A DNA stretch of 64,000 nucleotides from assembly GCA_020723385.1 (NCBI GenBank), contig DYIZ01000013.1, forward strand, positions 1 through 64,000, written 5' to 3'. Position 1 is the first letter of the stretch; every line of letters starts with the position of its first letter. This DNA is from Candidatus Aquidulcis sp. (GTDB taxonomy: Bacteria; Chloroflexota; Anaerolineae; Anaerolineales; UBA4823). Below are positions 8,526 through 17,849 of this stretch, in pieces. Both the position numbers and the translations under genes were made by a program. The notes under the pieces are model-generated. The model worked only from the letters and a program-made list of their open reading frames with translations. It was not told the DNA's origin and searched no databases.

Positions 8526-11500
8526 GCTGCGCCCCCTTTGAGGGCAAACTCAACGTGAATGGCTGTCACCAGCCCCCGGCGCGCCATGTCAGCGTAAGGC
8601 GCGCCGATCAATCCGCCGGGAATCTCGACAGTGCTTCCGTCGGCGAGGTGCAGGGTGTTCCTCGTGACTGCCAGCCCCGGCAAATCCCGGTTCGCTCCCG
8701 CGTTTGCTCCCCCATCCGCTCCCCCATTTGTTCCCGCCGGACGACGCGGTTGCGCGCAACCGGCGTCCGGCGGCTCAGGCGTGGACTTTCGTCCACTTGG
8801 AGCTATAGTCTTTGATTGATCGCTTCTGCCAAAAGTATCCAATCGTCCGGGATTGTGATAAGTCACCATGCAGTTACCGAGAAACTGGAAAGACAGCGCG
8901 CCCTCCTCGGTGAACAACCATCCCGGGAGGATGGGACGCAGCGACAGGCAAAGCTGCCCCTCCCGAACAACGAACGGCTGCAACCCGGCCATCATCATGT
9001 GCCAGATGCTTAGAAATTCCGCCGTCGAGCCGCTCAACCGGGCGACGAACCCGCCGCCGTGCAGGCTCTCATCGGGATGAGCGCTGCTGACGATGAAAGA
9101 CGAGTTCTCCAGCGGGCTGCGCCCATAAACCTTCGGGTCAAGGAAAGGCGGCAGGGCGTGGGGTAGCTCCTGGAAGAATTCCTCGTACAGCCCGGCTTTG
9201 AGCATTTCCAGCAAATATTTGAATTCCATGTGCAGCCAGATGGACTCGTTCTCCAGCCAGCCGGGGGTAAAGGCGCGGGCGCGGCCGATGGCGGCGGGCT
9301 GATCGGCGAGCGAGGCGTTGACTTTGTACATTTTCAGCTTCGCGTCGAACAGCGGGCTGGATTTGACCTGCTGGTAAAGCTGGCGCGCCGCCTCGGGGGA
9401 TTTTTGCAGCTTGAGGGCGTGCACTGGCCCCTCGAGAAACGCAGGTAACGCCCGCGGCTGAAAACGGGTGGCGCGCACGCGGGAGCGTCCTTGCCCATCG
9501 GTCAATTCCTGGCCTTGTGCATCCTGTAGAATCTCGTAGGCTTCAACGTCGAAGGTGAAATATGTTGGCGGGAAACCGCCGTTCAGTTCCACCGCGCGGG
9601 TGATGCCCGCCTGCACCTTCGCCAGAAAAGCCTGGAGGATTCCCGCCAGCTCGCCGAAGCTGATCAGCTTGCACAGGCCATCGAAACCCAGGCAAATCCG
9701 CTTGCGGTAGGCTTCTCTTTCTGAAGCAACCGCGTCCCAATACTCGAAGTCGCGCTCTGGCCTTTTGGATGCGGTGAACGCCCGCAGGTGTGCGGCGATC
9801 TTGACAAGCAACTCATGTACTTCCAGCGGCAGTTCCGCCGAACATTGGCCTTTTTCCTTCATCGCCGCCAGCAAAAACTCCAGCAGGCGCTGTAACTCGT
9901 AGGATTCGGGGATCGAGGAGCCGAAGAGCGCTGGCAGCCCGTTGAGAGCGTCGTACCAGCCGGGTTTACCGGCCTCCATCTCGATGCCCATCCCCCACGG
10001 GTCGAGCGTGGCAAATTTGATCATAGCCAGGCTGACCAGCTTGACGAACAATGTGGTGCGGTAGACCTCGCCGCGCCCGTGGTCGCTCCGCATCAGGTGC
10101 GGCGATTCGCTGCGCGTGGCGATGAGGGCTGCTTTTTGCTCGTCTTCGGCCACCGCGTTGAGCTGCCGCACACCGCTGCCCACCAGCACGTATTTTTCGG
10201 CGCGCGGGCAAACGATGTGGGGGTTATCGTAAAACGTGTAAACCGGCTCATCGTGCAGCAGCGCGTCCTTGCGCTCCGGGTAGATCGCCAGGTAAGCCTC
10301 GATCAAATCGAGGTTGTATGTCCAATGGTCAATCCAATACCCCTCACCGGGGTCGGCTTCGAAGTGCTGTTCGGCTTCGGTCAGAACACGCTTCAAGAAT
10401 TCGGCGGGCGCGATCTCAAGGGGGAGATCATGATCAGCGATGAATTTGAGCAGCTCGCCGGGGGTGAACGGGCGGGCGAGGATGCTCTCCAGGATTTCGG
10501 GCGACCCGGTCAATGCCAGCAGTCCCGCCCGCCGGGCCAGCGGCGCCGTAAACCGGCTGCCGCGAATCACCAGCGGGTTGTAACCATCGGCCTGGATCAG
10601 ATTGACGAACGAAACAATGTCGAAATTACCCACCTGCGGATTCAACATCACATCGCAGCGCCGGTTTTGATTCACATCGCGGTACGCGCCATTGCCCTGC
10701 GAATACGGCTCAGCGGCCTGGAAGAAGGCGTTGTAATCCCGTTCAAGGTCGCCATGGCGGCGTGAGTAAATGTGATAGATAAACGGCTTTTCGCTGCTTC
10801 CCAGGCAGACAGGCCAGCCGCCGCGCAGCACGTTGTCGAGGAAATTCTGCTGGCAGTAGGCATCGAACAAAACCAGCCCAGTATGAGTGGAAACCGTATT
10901 GCTCAGATCGGCCGTCAGGCGGCTGGCTTCGATGCGTTTCTCGCGCAGGTAGCCGGGCTGAGTCAGGCGGCCACGCAGCCCGTTGGCGATCTCGACGCTG
11001 CGGGCGTAACCGACGAGGGCCGACAGCGTGATCGATTCGCCCTCCCCAAGGTTGAACGGCGCGCCAAAGAAGCCGCACGGCGTCTGGCCGGAAGCGACCT
11101 GCCGCTGCTGGAGAAGTTCAACCAACGGGCGCTGCAAGAAACCCTGGGGGAGGCTCAACGAGGTGTCTTGAGAAAAGACGAGGCGGGGGTCAACGATAGC
11201 GGGGAGCAGTACGCCCCCTTTCGCCAGCCCATCCCCCATCGGAGTTCTTCCGATGGGGGAGGCCGGGAGGGGGTCCGTGAATGCCAGGTAGAAATACCCA
11301 GCCTGGAATTCTTCCACCTCGGCAGTATCAGCGATGCTGGCGTGGACACGGTAGAATGGAACGCCTGCTTCGAGGTTAAAGACCGACATCCAGGCTTCTA
11401 CGGTGCGGCTCATTTCCTTGAGAAACCAGTGACCAACCCCACAAGGAACCACTACCGGCAGGCCGTCCAATACCTCACCCGCTATGGGTTGGGAGGCAGT

Positions 11501-11974
11501 GTTGGTGAGAGTCACCTGCCGCGCCAGCGCAGGGAAGTTTTCGCCGGGCACGATGAAATACAGCACGCTGATGCGCAGGCCAAGCTCCGGGTTGATTTCC
11601 GATAATTCCAACTCGTTCAAACCGATTGCCATACGCTGGCAGCAAGCAGAATCCGGCTGGAGGCCGGCAAACGGCTCATAGAAATCAAACCGAGCCGCCT
11701 GGCTTGCCGCGCTTTCCGTATAAATCTTGATGAATGTGCGAAACCCGGTAAAAGGTGTCGTTTGGTAGGCTTTGTTCGCCGGTTGAAACTCCAATATCGG
11801 CTTATCCTTGCTCTCGATGCCAAAACTGGCGATTGCCTGCCCCCGGTTGACGTAGAACGCCCACATGGGAACCCCATGCGGGCCGGCGATCCCCGGCAGG
11901 AAACTGGAAAATGGCCGCCGGGAGGCGTAATTCTCGATCACGAAGCGGTTGAACTCGTCGAAGTAGAAATCCAT
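8522..11974 (-). CDS. Large GH94-related (COG3459) protein
   Basis: 1150 residues from the ATG at 11974, two bases after the stop of the epimerase-like gene; the open frame extends upstream to 12058 but the family-like start is MDFYFDEFNRF. The middle has GKPGWYDALNGLPALFG, corresponding to the ADWND catalytic block of GH94 but altered, so activity or specificity may differ. The protein contains two stretches coded by repeat DNA: PIGRTPMGDGLAKGG (11210-11280) and a Pro/Ala/Gly-rich segment near the C-terminus (about 8690-8815). No signal peptide. It probably works with the other GH94-type genes on beta-glucans or beta-oligosaccharides. Confidence 0.75.
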   Translation of the reverse strand: MDFYFDEFNRFVIENYASRRPFSSFLPGIAGPHGVPMWAFYVNRGQAIASFGIESKDKPILEFQPANKAYQTTPFTGFRTFIKIYTESAASQAARFDFYEPFAGLQPDSACCQRMAIGLNELELSEINPELGLRISVLYFIVPGENFPALARQVTLTNTASQPIAGEVLDGLPVVVPCGVGHWFLKEMSRTVEAWMSVFNLEAGVPFYRVHASIADTAEVEEFQAGYFYLAFTDPLPASPIGRTPMGDGLAKGGVLLPAIVDPRLVFSQDTSLSLPQGFLQRPLVELLQQRQVASGQTPCGFFGAPFNLGEGESITLSALVGYARSVEIANGLRGRLTQPGYLREKRIEASRLTADLSNTVSTHTGLVLFDAYCQQNFLDNVLRGGWPVCLGSSEKPFIYHIYSRRHGDLERDYNAFFQAAEPYSQGNGAYRDVNQNRRCDVMLNPQVGNFDIVSFVNLIQADGYNPLVIRGSRFTAPLARRAGLLALTGSPEILESILARPFTPGELLKFIADHDLPLEIAPAEFLKRVLTEAEQHFEADPGEGYWIDHWTYNLDLIEAYLAIYPERKDALLHDEPVYTFYDNPHIVCPRAEKYVLVGSGVRQLNAVAEDEQKAALIATRSESPHLMRSDHGRGEVYRTTLFVKLVSLAMIKFATLDPWGMGIEMEAGKPGWYDALNGLPALFGSSIPESYELQRLLEFLLAAMKEKGQCSAELPLEVHELLVKIAAHLRAFTASKRPERDFEYWDAVASEREAYRKRICLGFDGLCKLISFGELAGILQAFLAKVQAGITRAVELNGGFPPTYFTFDVEAYEILQDAQGQELTDGQGRSRVRATRFQPRALPAFLEGPVHALKLQKSPEAARQLYQQVKSSPLFDAKLKMYKVNASLADQPAAIGRARAFTPGWLENESIWLHMEFKYLLEMLKAGLYEEFFQELPHALPPFLDPKVYGRSPLENSSFIVSSAHPDESLHGGGFVARLSGSTAEFLSIWHMMMAGLQPFVVREGQLCLSLRPILPGWLFTEEGALSFQFLGNCMVTYHNPGRLDTFGRSDQSKTIAPSGRKSTPEPPDAGCAQPRRPAGTNGGADGGANAGANRDLPGLAVTRNTLHLADGSTVEIPGGLIGAPYADMARRGLVTAIHVEFALKGGAA
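8735..8773. repeat. GC-rich palindromic repeat inside the 1150-residue gene
   Basis: The 30 bases 8739-8768 are identical to 34069-34098, the gap upstream of the lipoprotein gene. They form an imperfect palindrome around ttgcgcgcaa. Here it is translated in frame into a Pro/Arg/Ala-rich stretch. Confidence 0.75.
11232..11260. repeat. Palindrome coding an in-frame insert
   Basis: Arms tcccccatcgga / tccgatggggga around a 5-base loop, flanked by cccc/gggg tracts. It encodes PIGRTPMGDG in the 1150-residue protein, a segment of low complexity unlike the surrounding domain. Confidence 0.65.
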
Positions 11975-11976
11975 AA

Positions 11977-12879
11977 TCAGGGGATAGGGACCTCGGCGAC
12001 TAAAGTGCGCACCGCCTCGATGGTCATCTCTTTCTCTAAACCAGTGCGAATCTCCCAAGTCTCGCTGTGGTTTATTTCGCTTCCGGGCGCCAATCGCTGC
12101 AATGGGCCGAGGGTTTCCAGCTCGAAGAAGCGGAAATTTGCATACACTTCCACGTTGCAGCCGAAATCCACAAGCGGGAGATCGGGCTGGGGGATAAAAC
12201 GTTTGACCAGCATAGTTCCGTTGCGCAGATAGGCAGCCCAGCCGTGGGTATTGAAATATCCGATTTTGAACGGCGAGGGGGCGGCTTCATTGCCGAGGGG
12301 CAGGCCTCGCACGAGCACGACATCATCATGCCATTCCAGACGGGGATCATCGAAATGAGTGTACGGCCAGAAAGCAAAGCGCCGGTTGGGGGCAAACGGG
12401 TTGCCGTCCACATCGCCTTGTGGCTGCGGCAGGATCGCCACACCGCCCAATGGAAGCTGCGTGATGCCCCAAGGGGCCAATTCTACCGGCCACGCTCCCT
12501 CATTCCGCAGGCAATGCGCCAGAGTCAGCACTGGGCGGTCAGGATGGAGATGGATTTCCAGGCTTTTACGAATACCGGTGAGCGCTTCGATGGGGCCAAT
12601 CAGACGCACGCCGTCTGACAATTCATCGAGCGTCAAGCCGCCGTCATCGGGGATATAGGTACGCGGGGAAAATTCCGGAGCGTGCCATAGGCGATGACCG
12701 CCCCAGGTGTTGTATCTGCCGCCGGGAGTCGTCCAGAAAACGTCGGGCGTCTCGGCGAGCAAGTTCTCCGCCGAGCTGGCGACCATCAACCGGACAAGCC
12801 GCGGCCCGCTCTCTGCGAGAACGTCTACACTCAGGTGGGATGAAGAATACCGGCGAACCGGCTGGCCATAATAATCCAT
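11977..12879 (-). CDS. Aldose-epimerase-like / DUF4380-like protein
   Basis: 300 residues, no signal peptide. The pattern of YNTWGGHRLWHAPE and later HCLRNEGAWPVELAPWGITQ resembles the DUF4380 branch of the galactose-mutarotase fold. A sugar anomer-interconverting role would suit a phosphorolysis cluster, but I did not see a full set of catalytic residues. The gene lies 2 bases from both neighbours, so it is clearly part of the same operon. Confidence 0.7.
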   Translation of the reverse strand: MDYYGQPVRRYSSSHLSVDVLAESGPRLVRLMVASSAENLLAETPDVFWTTPGGRYNTWGGHRLWHAPEFSPRTYIPDDGGLTLDELSDGVRLIGPIEALTGIRKSLEIHLHPDRPVLTLAHCLRNEGAWPVELAPWGITQLPLGGVAILPQPQGDVDGNPFAPNRRFAFWPYTHFDDPRLEWHDDVVLVRGLPLGNEAAPSPFKIGYFNTHGWAAYLRNGTMLVKRFIPQPDLPLVDFGCNVEVYANFRFFELETLGPLQRLAPGSEINHSETWEIRTGLEKEMTIEAVRTLVAEVPIP

Positions 12880-12881
12880 CT

Positions 12882-14069
12882 TTATCTTCCGCTCAACACC
12901 AGATCCAACCGGCGGGCCAACTGCCCCAGGTTGGAATCCACCATGTCAACCAGGTTCGCCTGCGGGCGGCGCAGCACTTCCGTCCAAATCTGGCATAGTG
13001 AATCAGACAGGCGCTCTTCCACCAACCCCCACAACGGGATCAGGCGGAAGGTGCGCCCGATTTGCAGCTCCCGGTGAAGATGCTGGGTAATGGGGTCTGT
13101 CGTATACGGCGGCGAGGCGAGCACGTCCTGGCGCGCCGGGAGCAGGCTGATATTCCGCAGGTTGTTCTTCTGAAAATCACAACTGGACAGGAAATTGACC
13201 AGAGCCAGCGATTCTCGCAGGTGCGTGGTGTGCTGCCACACGACCAGGTTCGAGCCGCCGATGAAGGGCACGCCAGGCGGGAAGGTAACCCCGGAGACGG
13301 CGCGCACATCAGGCAGCGAGATCCACTCGCGCAGCAGCCAGGGGCCGCTGATCGTCACGGCGGCCTTTCCGGTCGCGTAAAACGCATCAGACGGGACATC
13401 ATCCAGATCACGGGCTTCGCCTGTCAGGAATTGCCCCAGCTCGAAATACTGCCGGAGACCAGCGCAGGCTTTTGGCTCGTGAAACGTGGCGTGTTTACCA
13501 TCCGGGCTGACAAATTGTCCTCCTGCTCCCCACACCCAGGCGGCAGCGTTGTGTATGTTCATCCGGGTCTTGTGAGTTGGGATCACCAGGGGGTGGGCAA
13601 CCCCGCTGTCTTTGAGCCGCTGAAGGGTGGCGATCAGACTTTGGTGCGTGGTGAAAGCTGTGGTTTCGTCTATCCCGGCTTTCGCCAGGATATCACGACG
13701 ATAGAACAGCAGCCGCGAATCCACCAGCCAGGGGATTGACCAGACCTGCGGGCTGCCGACCAGCATTCCGCCTTCCCAAGCCGATTTCAGGAAGATTTCC
13801 GGCCCGCCGAGACCGTCAATCTCAGCCTTCGAGAAAGGATGCAGGACACTCATTCCGGCCAAATCGCTGGCCCAGGTGTTGCCAATCTCGGAAACATCCG
13901 GGCCGTGTTTGTAAATGGCAACGCGCACCAGCTCCGACCAGGCATCTTTCCACGCCAGCATTTTGATGTTGACATGGATATGAGTCTGCCGCTCGAAATC
14001 CTTCAGCGCCTGTTGAAGGTCGGCAAGCGCTGTTTGCATGGAAATGACAGAAAATTCGATCTCGACCAT
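12882..14069 (-). CDS. Solute-binding-protein family homologue without signal peptide
   Basis: 395 residues with the family 1 extracellular solute-binding fold: GPDVSEIGNTWASDLAGM, WSIPWLVDSRLLFYRRD and later FIGGSNLVVW match the pattern of the island's true binding protein. Unlike that protein it starts directly with MVEIEFSVISM, with no signal peptide or lipobox, and a strong taggagg ribosome binding site is placed for this start. It should therefore be cytoplasmic. It sits 11 bases after a GH94 gene and 3 bases before the epimerase-like gene. A role as cytoplasmic sugar sensor or carrier is conceivable but unproven. Confidence 0.75.
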   Translation of the reverse strand: MVEIEFSVISMQTALADLQQALKDFERQTHIHVNIKMLAWKDAWSELVRVAIYKHGPDVSEIGNTWASDLAGMSVLHPFSKAEIDGLGGPEIFLKSAWEGGMLVGSPQVWSIPWLVDSRLLFYRRDILAKAGIDETTAFTTHQSLIATLQRLKDSGVAHPLVIPTHKTRMNIHNAAAWVWGAGGQFVSPDGKHATFHEPKACAGLRQYFELGQFLTGEARDLDDVPSDAFYATGKAAVTISGPWLLREWISLPDVRAVSGVTFPPGVPFIGGSNLVVWQHTTHLRESLALVNFLSSCDFQKNNLRNISLLPARQDVLASPPYTTDPITQHLHRELQIGRTFRLIPLWGLVEERLSDSLCQIWTEVLRRPQANLVDMVDSNLGQLARRLDLVLSGR

Positions 14070-14079
14070 AGATTTCCTC

Positions 14080-16530
14080 CTAACCGAGGGTGACTAAAAC
14101 CTGATGGGCGCCCCCATCCAGGAACAGGGGGAGTGTATTCCCCGAAATGGCTTTCCCGTCCACGAGCATGGAGGCGACGCCTTTATTCACATGCCTGGGA
14201 TTGGCAACCGAAATGTTATAGGTCGTCCCGCGGAAAACGCGGGTGACGGTAAATTCATCCCACGCAGCGGGGATGCACGGGTCTACCACCAACCCGGTGT
14301 ATGACGGTCGAATGCCCAGGAGGTATTGCGTGCCAGCCTGATAGGCCCACGAAGCGGTACCGGAGAGCCACGAGTTGCGCCCCAAACCAAACTGGGGATG
14401 CTCGTCGGCCAGAATATTCTGCGGGTACACGTATGGCTCGACTTCGAACTCGTCTATCTTGTCATTCTTGCCCACCGGGTTGATCTGGCGGTAATACGCA
14501 TACGCCCTGTCGCCGTGCCCGGCCAGGGTTTCAGCGATGATGACCCAGGGATTGACGTGCAGGAAGATGCCGCCATTTTCTTTAGCGCCGGGCGGGTAAG
14601 TGGTGATGCCGCCCTGGCGGGGGTTGAAACCGTTGAAACCCGGCGCAGACAGTTTGATGCCGTTACGCGTGTTGAGCCGGTGGTAAACGGCTTCCAAGGC
14701 TGGTATCGCCCGTTCGGGGGCGGCGAACCCGCTGATGACGGGCCAGGCCTGGCCGTAGGCGTAAATTTGGCCATAGCGGTTGCGCTGTGAGCCAAGCGGC
14801 GTGCCATCAGCATCGAAGTAGCTCAGAAACCATTCGCCATCCCAGGCATGTTGGTTGACCAAATTTTTCATCTCGTCGTAGCTGGCGCGATAGGCATCGG
14901 CAGCGGCGGTTTCGTTCATGAACTGGGCCAGAGCGCTCATCTCTAACAAGGCTTTGCCGTAGATGTTGGCCGTAAACAACGATTCCGCGCCGGTCGCCAG
15001 GTTCATCGTGTCATTCCAGTCGGCGAAACCCAGGCGGGGCAGGCCATGCGCGCCGGCATCCCGCTGGGTAAAGGCGACCGCCCGCTTCAGGTGATCGCTC
15101 ACGGGGCAGCTTTCCAGCGGCCGCCCGGAGCCATTTTTCTCATAGAATGGTACAACCTCGTCGAGAAAAGTCAGGTCGCCGGTCTCTTTCAGGTAAGCGG
15201 TCACTGCCAGCACAATCCACAGGTGATCGTCACTGTAATAATGCAAGCGGTCGTCCCGTTCGAGCGCGTCGCCCTCGCTGGCCTCCATCGAAAGCGGGTT
15301 GAACTGGTGATAAGCCGAGCCATCCCGCCGCTGGATCGAGAGCAGTTGGCGGATGAAGGTTTTCGAGTCTTCGGGCGCAGACGACACGACTGCCATCACA
15401 TCCTGCGAGCCGTCGCGGCAGCCGATGCCGCGCGATCCCAGCCCAAGCTGGTAATACGACAGGTACCGCGACCAGTTTTTGGTGATGAAACACTGGCGCG
15501 GGTTATGGATATTCAACATCGAGTCGAGGGCGGGATCGGGGGTGTGAACCTGGAATTTCGAAAGATAGCCATCCCAGAAGCGGGATAACTCCGCCAGGGC
15601 GGAGTCAACCGCCTCCGGGGTGCGATAACGCTCGATGGCAGGCCGCGCCGCATCGAGAGTGGATTCCTGCCCAAGCTGGGTGATCAGCCGGCGCGTCTCG
15701 CCGGGCTGCAGAACGCCAAGATGATGCAGCAATGCGGCAATGTTGTCGCCGCGCTGGGCTTCGTAATTGCTCAATTCTGGCTGATGCAAGCTGAGGGGAT
15801 CGGCCCAAGTGCCGTATTCGTGATCGCCCAAAAAGCGGGCGCGGTCGGTCTCGAAAGAAGAAACGGGCAGATTGGAAGTGAAATAGTTGACCTTAAAATC
15901 ACGGAACATGAATGGGTATTGCAACAGCACAACCTGCCCACCCGGCTCACGGGCGGCGCGGCTCTGCATGGTTTGCGGCACCCAATCGGCGTTGGTGTAC
16001 TGTTTGAGGGCATCCGGGTGGGTGTATTCCAACACCGGGATGGCATCCACCTCGATGGAAGCGCCGGAAACATTGGTAATGCGAATATCCCGGATTTCGC
16101 GCCCATCCCCTATCGGGACGAAGATCGTCGCTTCCGTGCGCAGCCCGAAGAATTCCGAGATGATACGAGTGTAGCCCAGCCCAACGTGGCATTCGTAAAG
16201 GTCATAGGCGTCGAGGGTGGGGACGAAGAAAGGGGAGAAGATGCGGTGAATCCCCTGTCCCCTATCCCATTCACCGAGGGGGGAAGGGATAAGGGATAAG
16301 GGAATCCGGAGGTAAAGGGTTTCACCTTTGAATTCGGAGGCGGGTAGCTGCTGGATGTATTTGGTGATCCGGCTGAGAGTGGGGTCGCCTTTGCAGATCA
16401 GCGCCCCGCCGGTTTGATCCACAAACCCGCCAAAGGCCAGCGTACCGACGTAGTTGATCCACTTCACCGGCGTCTTGGGATTGGTGATCACATACTCTCG
16501 GTTTTTGTCGTCGAAGTATCCGTAATCCAT
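14080..16530 (-). CDS. GH94 disaccharide phosphorylase
   Basis: 816 residues, the usual GH94 length. It begins MDYGYFDDKNREYVIT, the standard start of cellobiose/chitobiose phosphorylases, and has the acid motif in GFADWNDTMN. The N-terminal GGFVDQTGGALICKGDP differs from the cellobiose phosphorylase in this cluster, so the acceptor sugar is probably different; it might be an acid, mannose-containing or longer substrate. A repeat-coded insert SLIPSPLGEWDRGQG lies at about residue 81-95. Cytoplasmic. Ribosome binding site aaggaagg. Confidence 0.85.
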   Translation of the reverse strand: MDYGYFDDKNREYVITNPKTPVKWINYVGTLAFGGFVDQTGGALICKGDPTLSRITKYIQQLPASEFKGETLYLRIPLSLIPSPLGEWDRGQGIHRIFSPFFVPTLDAYDLYECHVGLGYTRIISEFFGLRTEATIFVPIGDGREIRDIRITNVSGASIEVDAIPVLEYTHPDALKQYTNADWVPQTMQSRAAREPGGQVVLLQYPFMFRDFKVNYFTSNLPVSSFETDRARFLGDHEYGTWADPLSLHQPELSNYEAQRGDNIAALLHHLGVLQPGETRRLITQLGQESTLDAARPAIERYRTPEAVDSALAELSRFWDGYLSKFQVHTPDPALDSMLNIHNPRQCFITKNWSRYLSYYQLGLGSRGIGCRDGSQDVMAVVSSAPEDSKTFIRQLLSIQRRDGSAYHQFNPLSMEASEGDALERDDRLHYYSDDHLWIVLAVTAYLKETGDLTFLDEVVPFYEKNGSGRPLESCPVSDHLKRAVAFTQRDAGAHGLPRLGFADWNDTMNLATGAESLFTANIYGKALLEMSALAQFMNETAAADAYRASYDEMKNLVNQHAWDGEWFLSYFDADGTPLGSQRNRYGQIYAYGQAWPVISGFAAPERAIPALEAVYHRLNTRNGIKLSAPGFNGFNPRQGGITTYPPGAKENGGIFLHVNPWVIIAETLAGHGDRAYAYYRQINPVGKNDKIDEFEVEPYVYPQNILADEHPQFGLGRNSWLSGTASWAYQAGTQYLLGIRPSYTGLVVDPCIPAAWDEFTVTRVFRGTTYNISVANPRHVNKGVASMLVDGKAISGNTLPLFLDGGAHQVLVTLG
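16249..16302. repeat. C-rich/G-rich palindromic repeat inside a GH94 gene
   Basis: Runs of atcccct and agggata form an imperfect inverted repeat around tcaccgagg. It is translated in frame in the N-terminal domain of the GH94 protein. The same cctatcccct unit occurs in the gap near 34228. Confidence 0.55.
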
Positions 16531-16544
16531 CGAGCTTCCTTCCT

Positions 16545-17849
16545 TTATCCAGTCCAGAAATCGAATGTAAACAAAGCTGCCAACAATCCCATCAGTAAAA
16601 TACTCGCCACACTCCAGGCGCGGTCGAAAACTTCCTTTTCTCCCCAGCGCCCCAGAACGATGAAAACTGACGGCGCCGCCAGGATGTAGCGATGCATCCC
16701 TTGGGCTACGCCGCTCGACAGGGAAAACAGGATGACGGCGATCCCAAACAACGAAATCGCCGGGTAACGTCCCCAGGTTCTGATGCAGGCGAATAAGGCG
16801 AACAAAATCGCGGCGAACTCGAGTGAATAATACACCCGAGTCTGCGGATTCTCACCAAACAAAGAGAAAACTGCCTGCCCCCAGGCCTCGATTGACTGCC
16901 CGACCGCCAGCAAGCCGCGGCTGAAAAAGCGCTCTTCCACGATCCCAAACGGGCCGCCCAGCGCCACTCGCCAGACCAGGTAGGCCCACACCGGGCTGAG
17001 GGCCAGGAGCAGGCGCCCGATCATTTTCCACGAGAAATGCCATTCGAGGCCTTCGCGGAAATTCTTCAGCCAGCTCGATTCGTCGGCGGCAGACAAGCCT
17101 TGCATCTCCGCCAGCCAGGTGAATAGGAAGGGGATCACGAGCAGCCCGCCAGCGGCGCGCGTCCAGGTGGCGCAAACCGCCAGAAGAGCCGCCAAAATCC
17201 ATTGTCGGCGGCGCAGCATCGCCAGCGCCCCAAACGTCAGCCCGATGAACAGCCCCTCCGTATAAATTTGCGCGAGGAAAAAAGCGGATGGAAAGATGAG
17301 CAAATAAAAGGCAGCCCGCCAGCCGCCGGAGTCGCCCAATTCTTGGCGGGTAAAATCGTATAATGCCAGCGCGGCCATCAGCGCCCCGAGCAGCGAGACG
17401 CACACACCCGACAGGGTCGCAGTGGCAATTGGAGTCAGGCCAAGCACCTTCAGCGGGAAGGAGAGCACACGCGTCGCCAGCGGGTAGAACGGGAAGAAGG
17501 CGTAATTCATCGAGTAGCAAGGCCCACTCTCGTTTGGTCCACACAACCTCGGAGCTTCCCAGGTGTAATCGGCGGGGATGGCGCGCATCGCCGGATCAGC
17601 GTAGCCGCCGACCGCAATCGAGAGGTAATATTCCGAATCCCAGGCAACATGGGAATTGAGGAAAGGCTCGAGCAGGTAGGGCTGATTCTTGTGGCTGGTT
17701 CGTTTCGTCTCGTTGGCGGTCCAGTTCAACACGGTGTCGGGCCGTTCGAGGGAAAAGCGCGCCTGGACAATGGCCTGGTACGCAACCAGAATGATCGCCC
17801 AGGCCAGCCAGAGACGTATGATTTTCAGATAGTGTGGTTTCGTTGTCAT
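16545..17849 (-). CDS. PIG-V-like membrane mannosyltransferase
   Basis: 434 residues with about 9-11 predicted membrane helices. The features HVAWDSEYYLSIA (WDxxxY motif near residue 70) and FFPFYPLATRVL are typical of PIG-V-type dolichol/polyprenol-phosphate-mannose-dependent transferases. Its ATG overlaps the GH26 stop (ATGA) and it ends 15 bases before the GH94 start, so it is inside the sugar operon. It might decorate cell-surface glycolipids or exported lipoproteins of the cluster; this is inference. Confidence 0.75.
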   Translation of the reverse strand: MTTKPHYLKIIRLWLAWAIILVAYQAIVQARFSLERPDTVLNWTANETKRTSHKNQPYLLEPFLNSHVAWDSEYYLSIAVGGYADPAMRAIPADYTWEAPRLCGPNESGPCYSMNYAFFPFYPLATRVLSFPLKVLGLTPIATATLSGVCVSLLGALMAALALYDFTRQELGDSGGWRAAFYLLIFPSAFFLAQIYTEGLFIGLTFGALAMLRRRQWILAALLAVCATWTRAAGGLLVIPFLFTWLAEMQGLSAADESSWLKNFREGLEWHFSWKMIGRLLLALSPVWAYLVWRVALGGPFGIVEERFFSRGLLAVGQSIEAWGQAVFSLFGENPQTRVYYSLEFAAILFALFACIRTWGRYPAISLFGIAVILFSLSSGVAQGMHRYILAAPSVFIVLGRWGEKEVFDRAWSVASILLMGLLAALFTFDFWTG

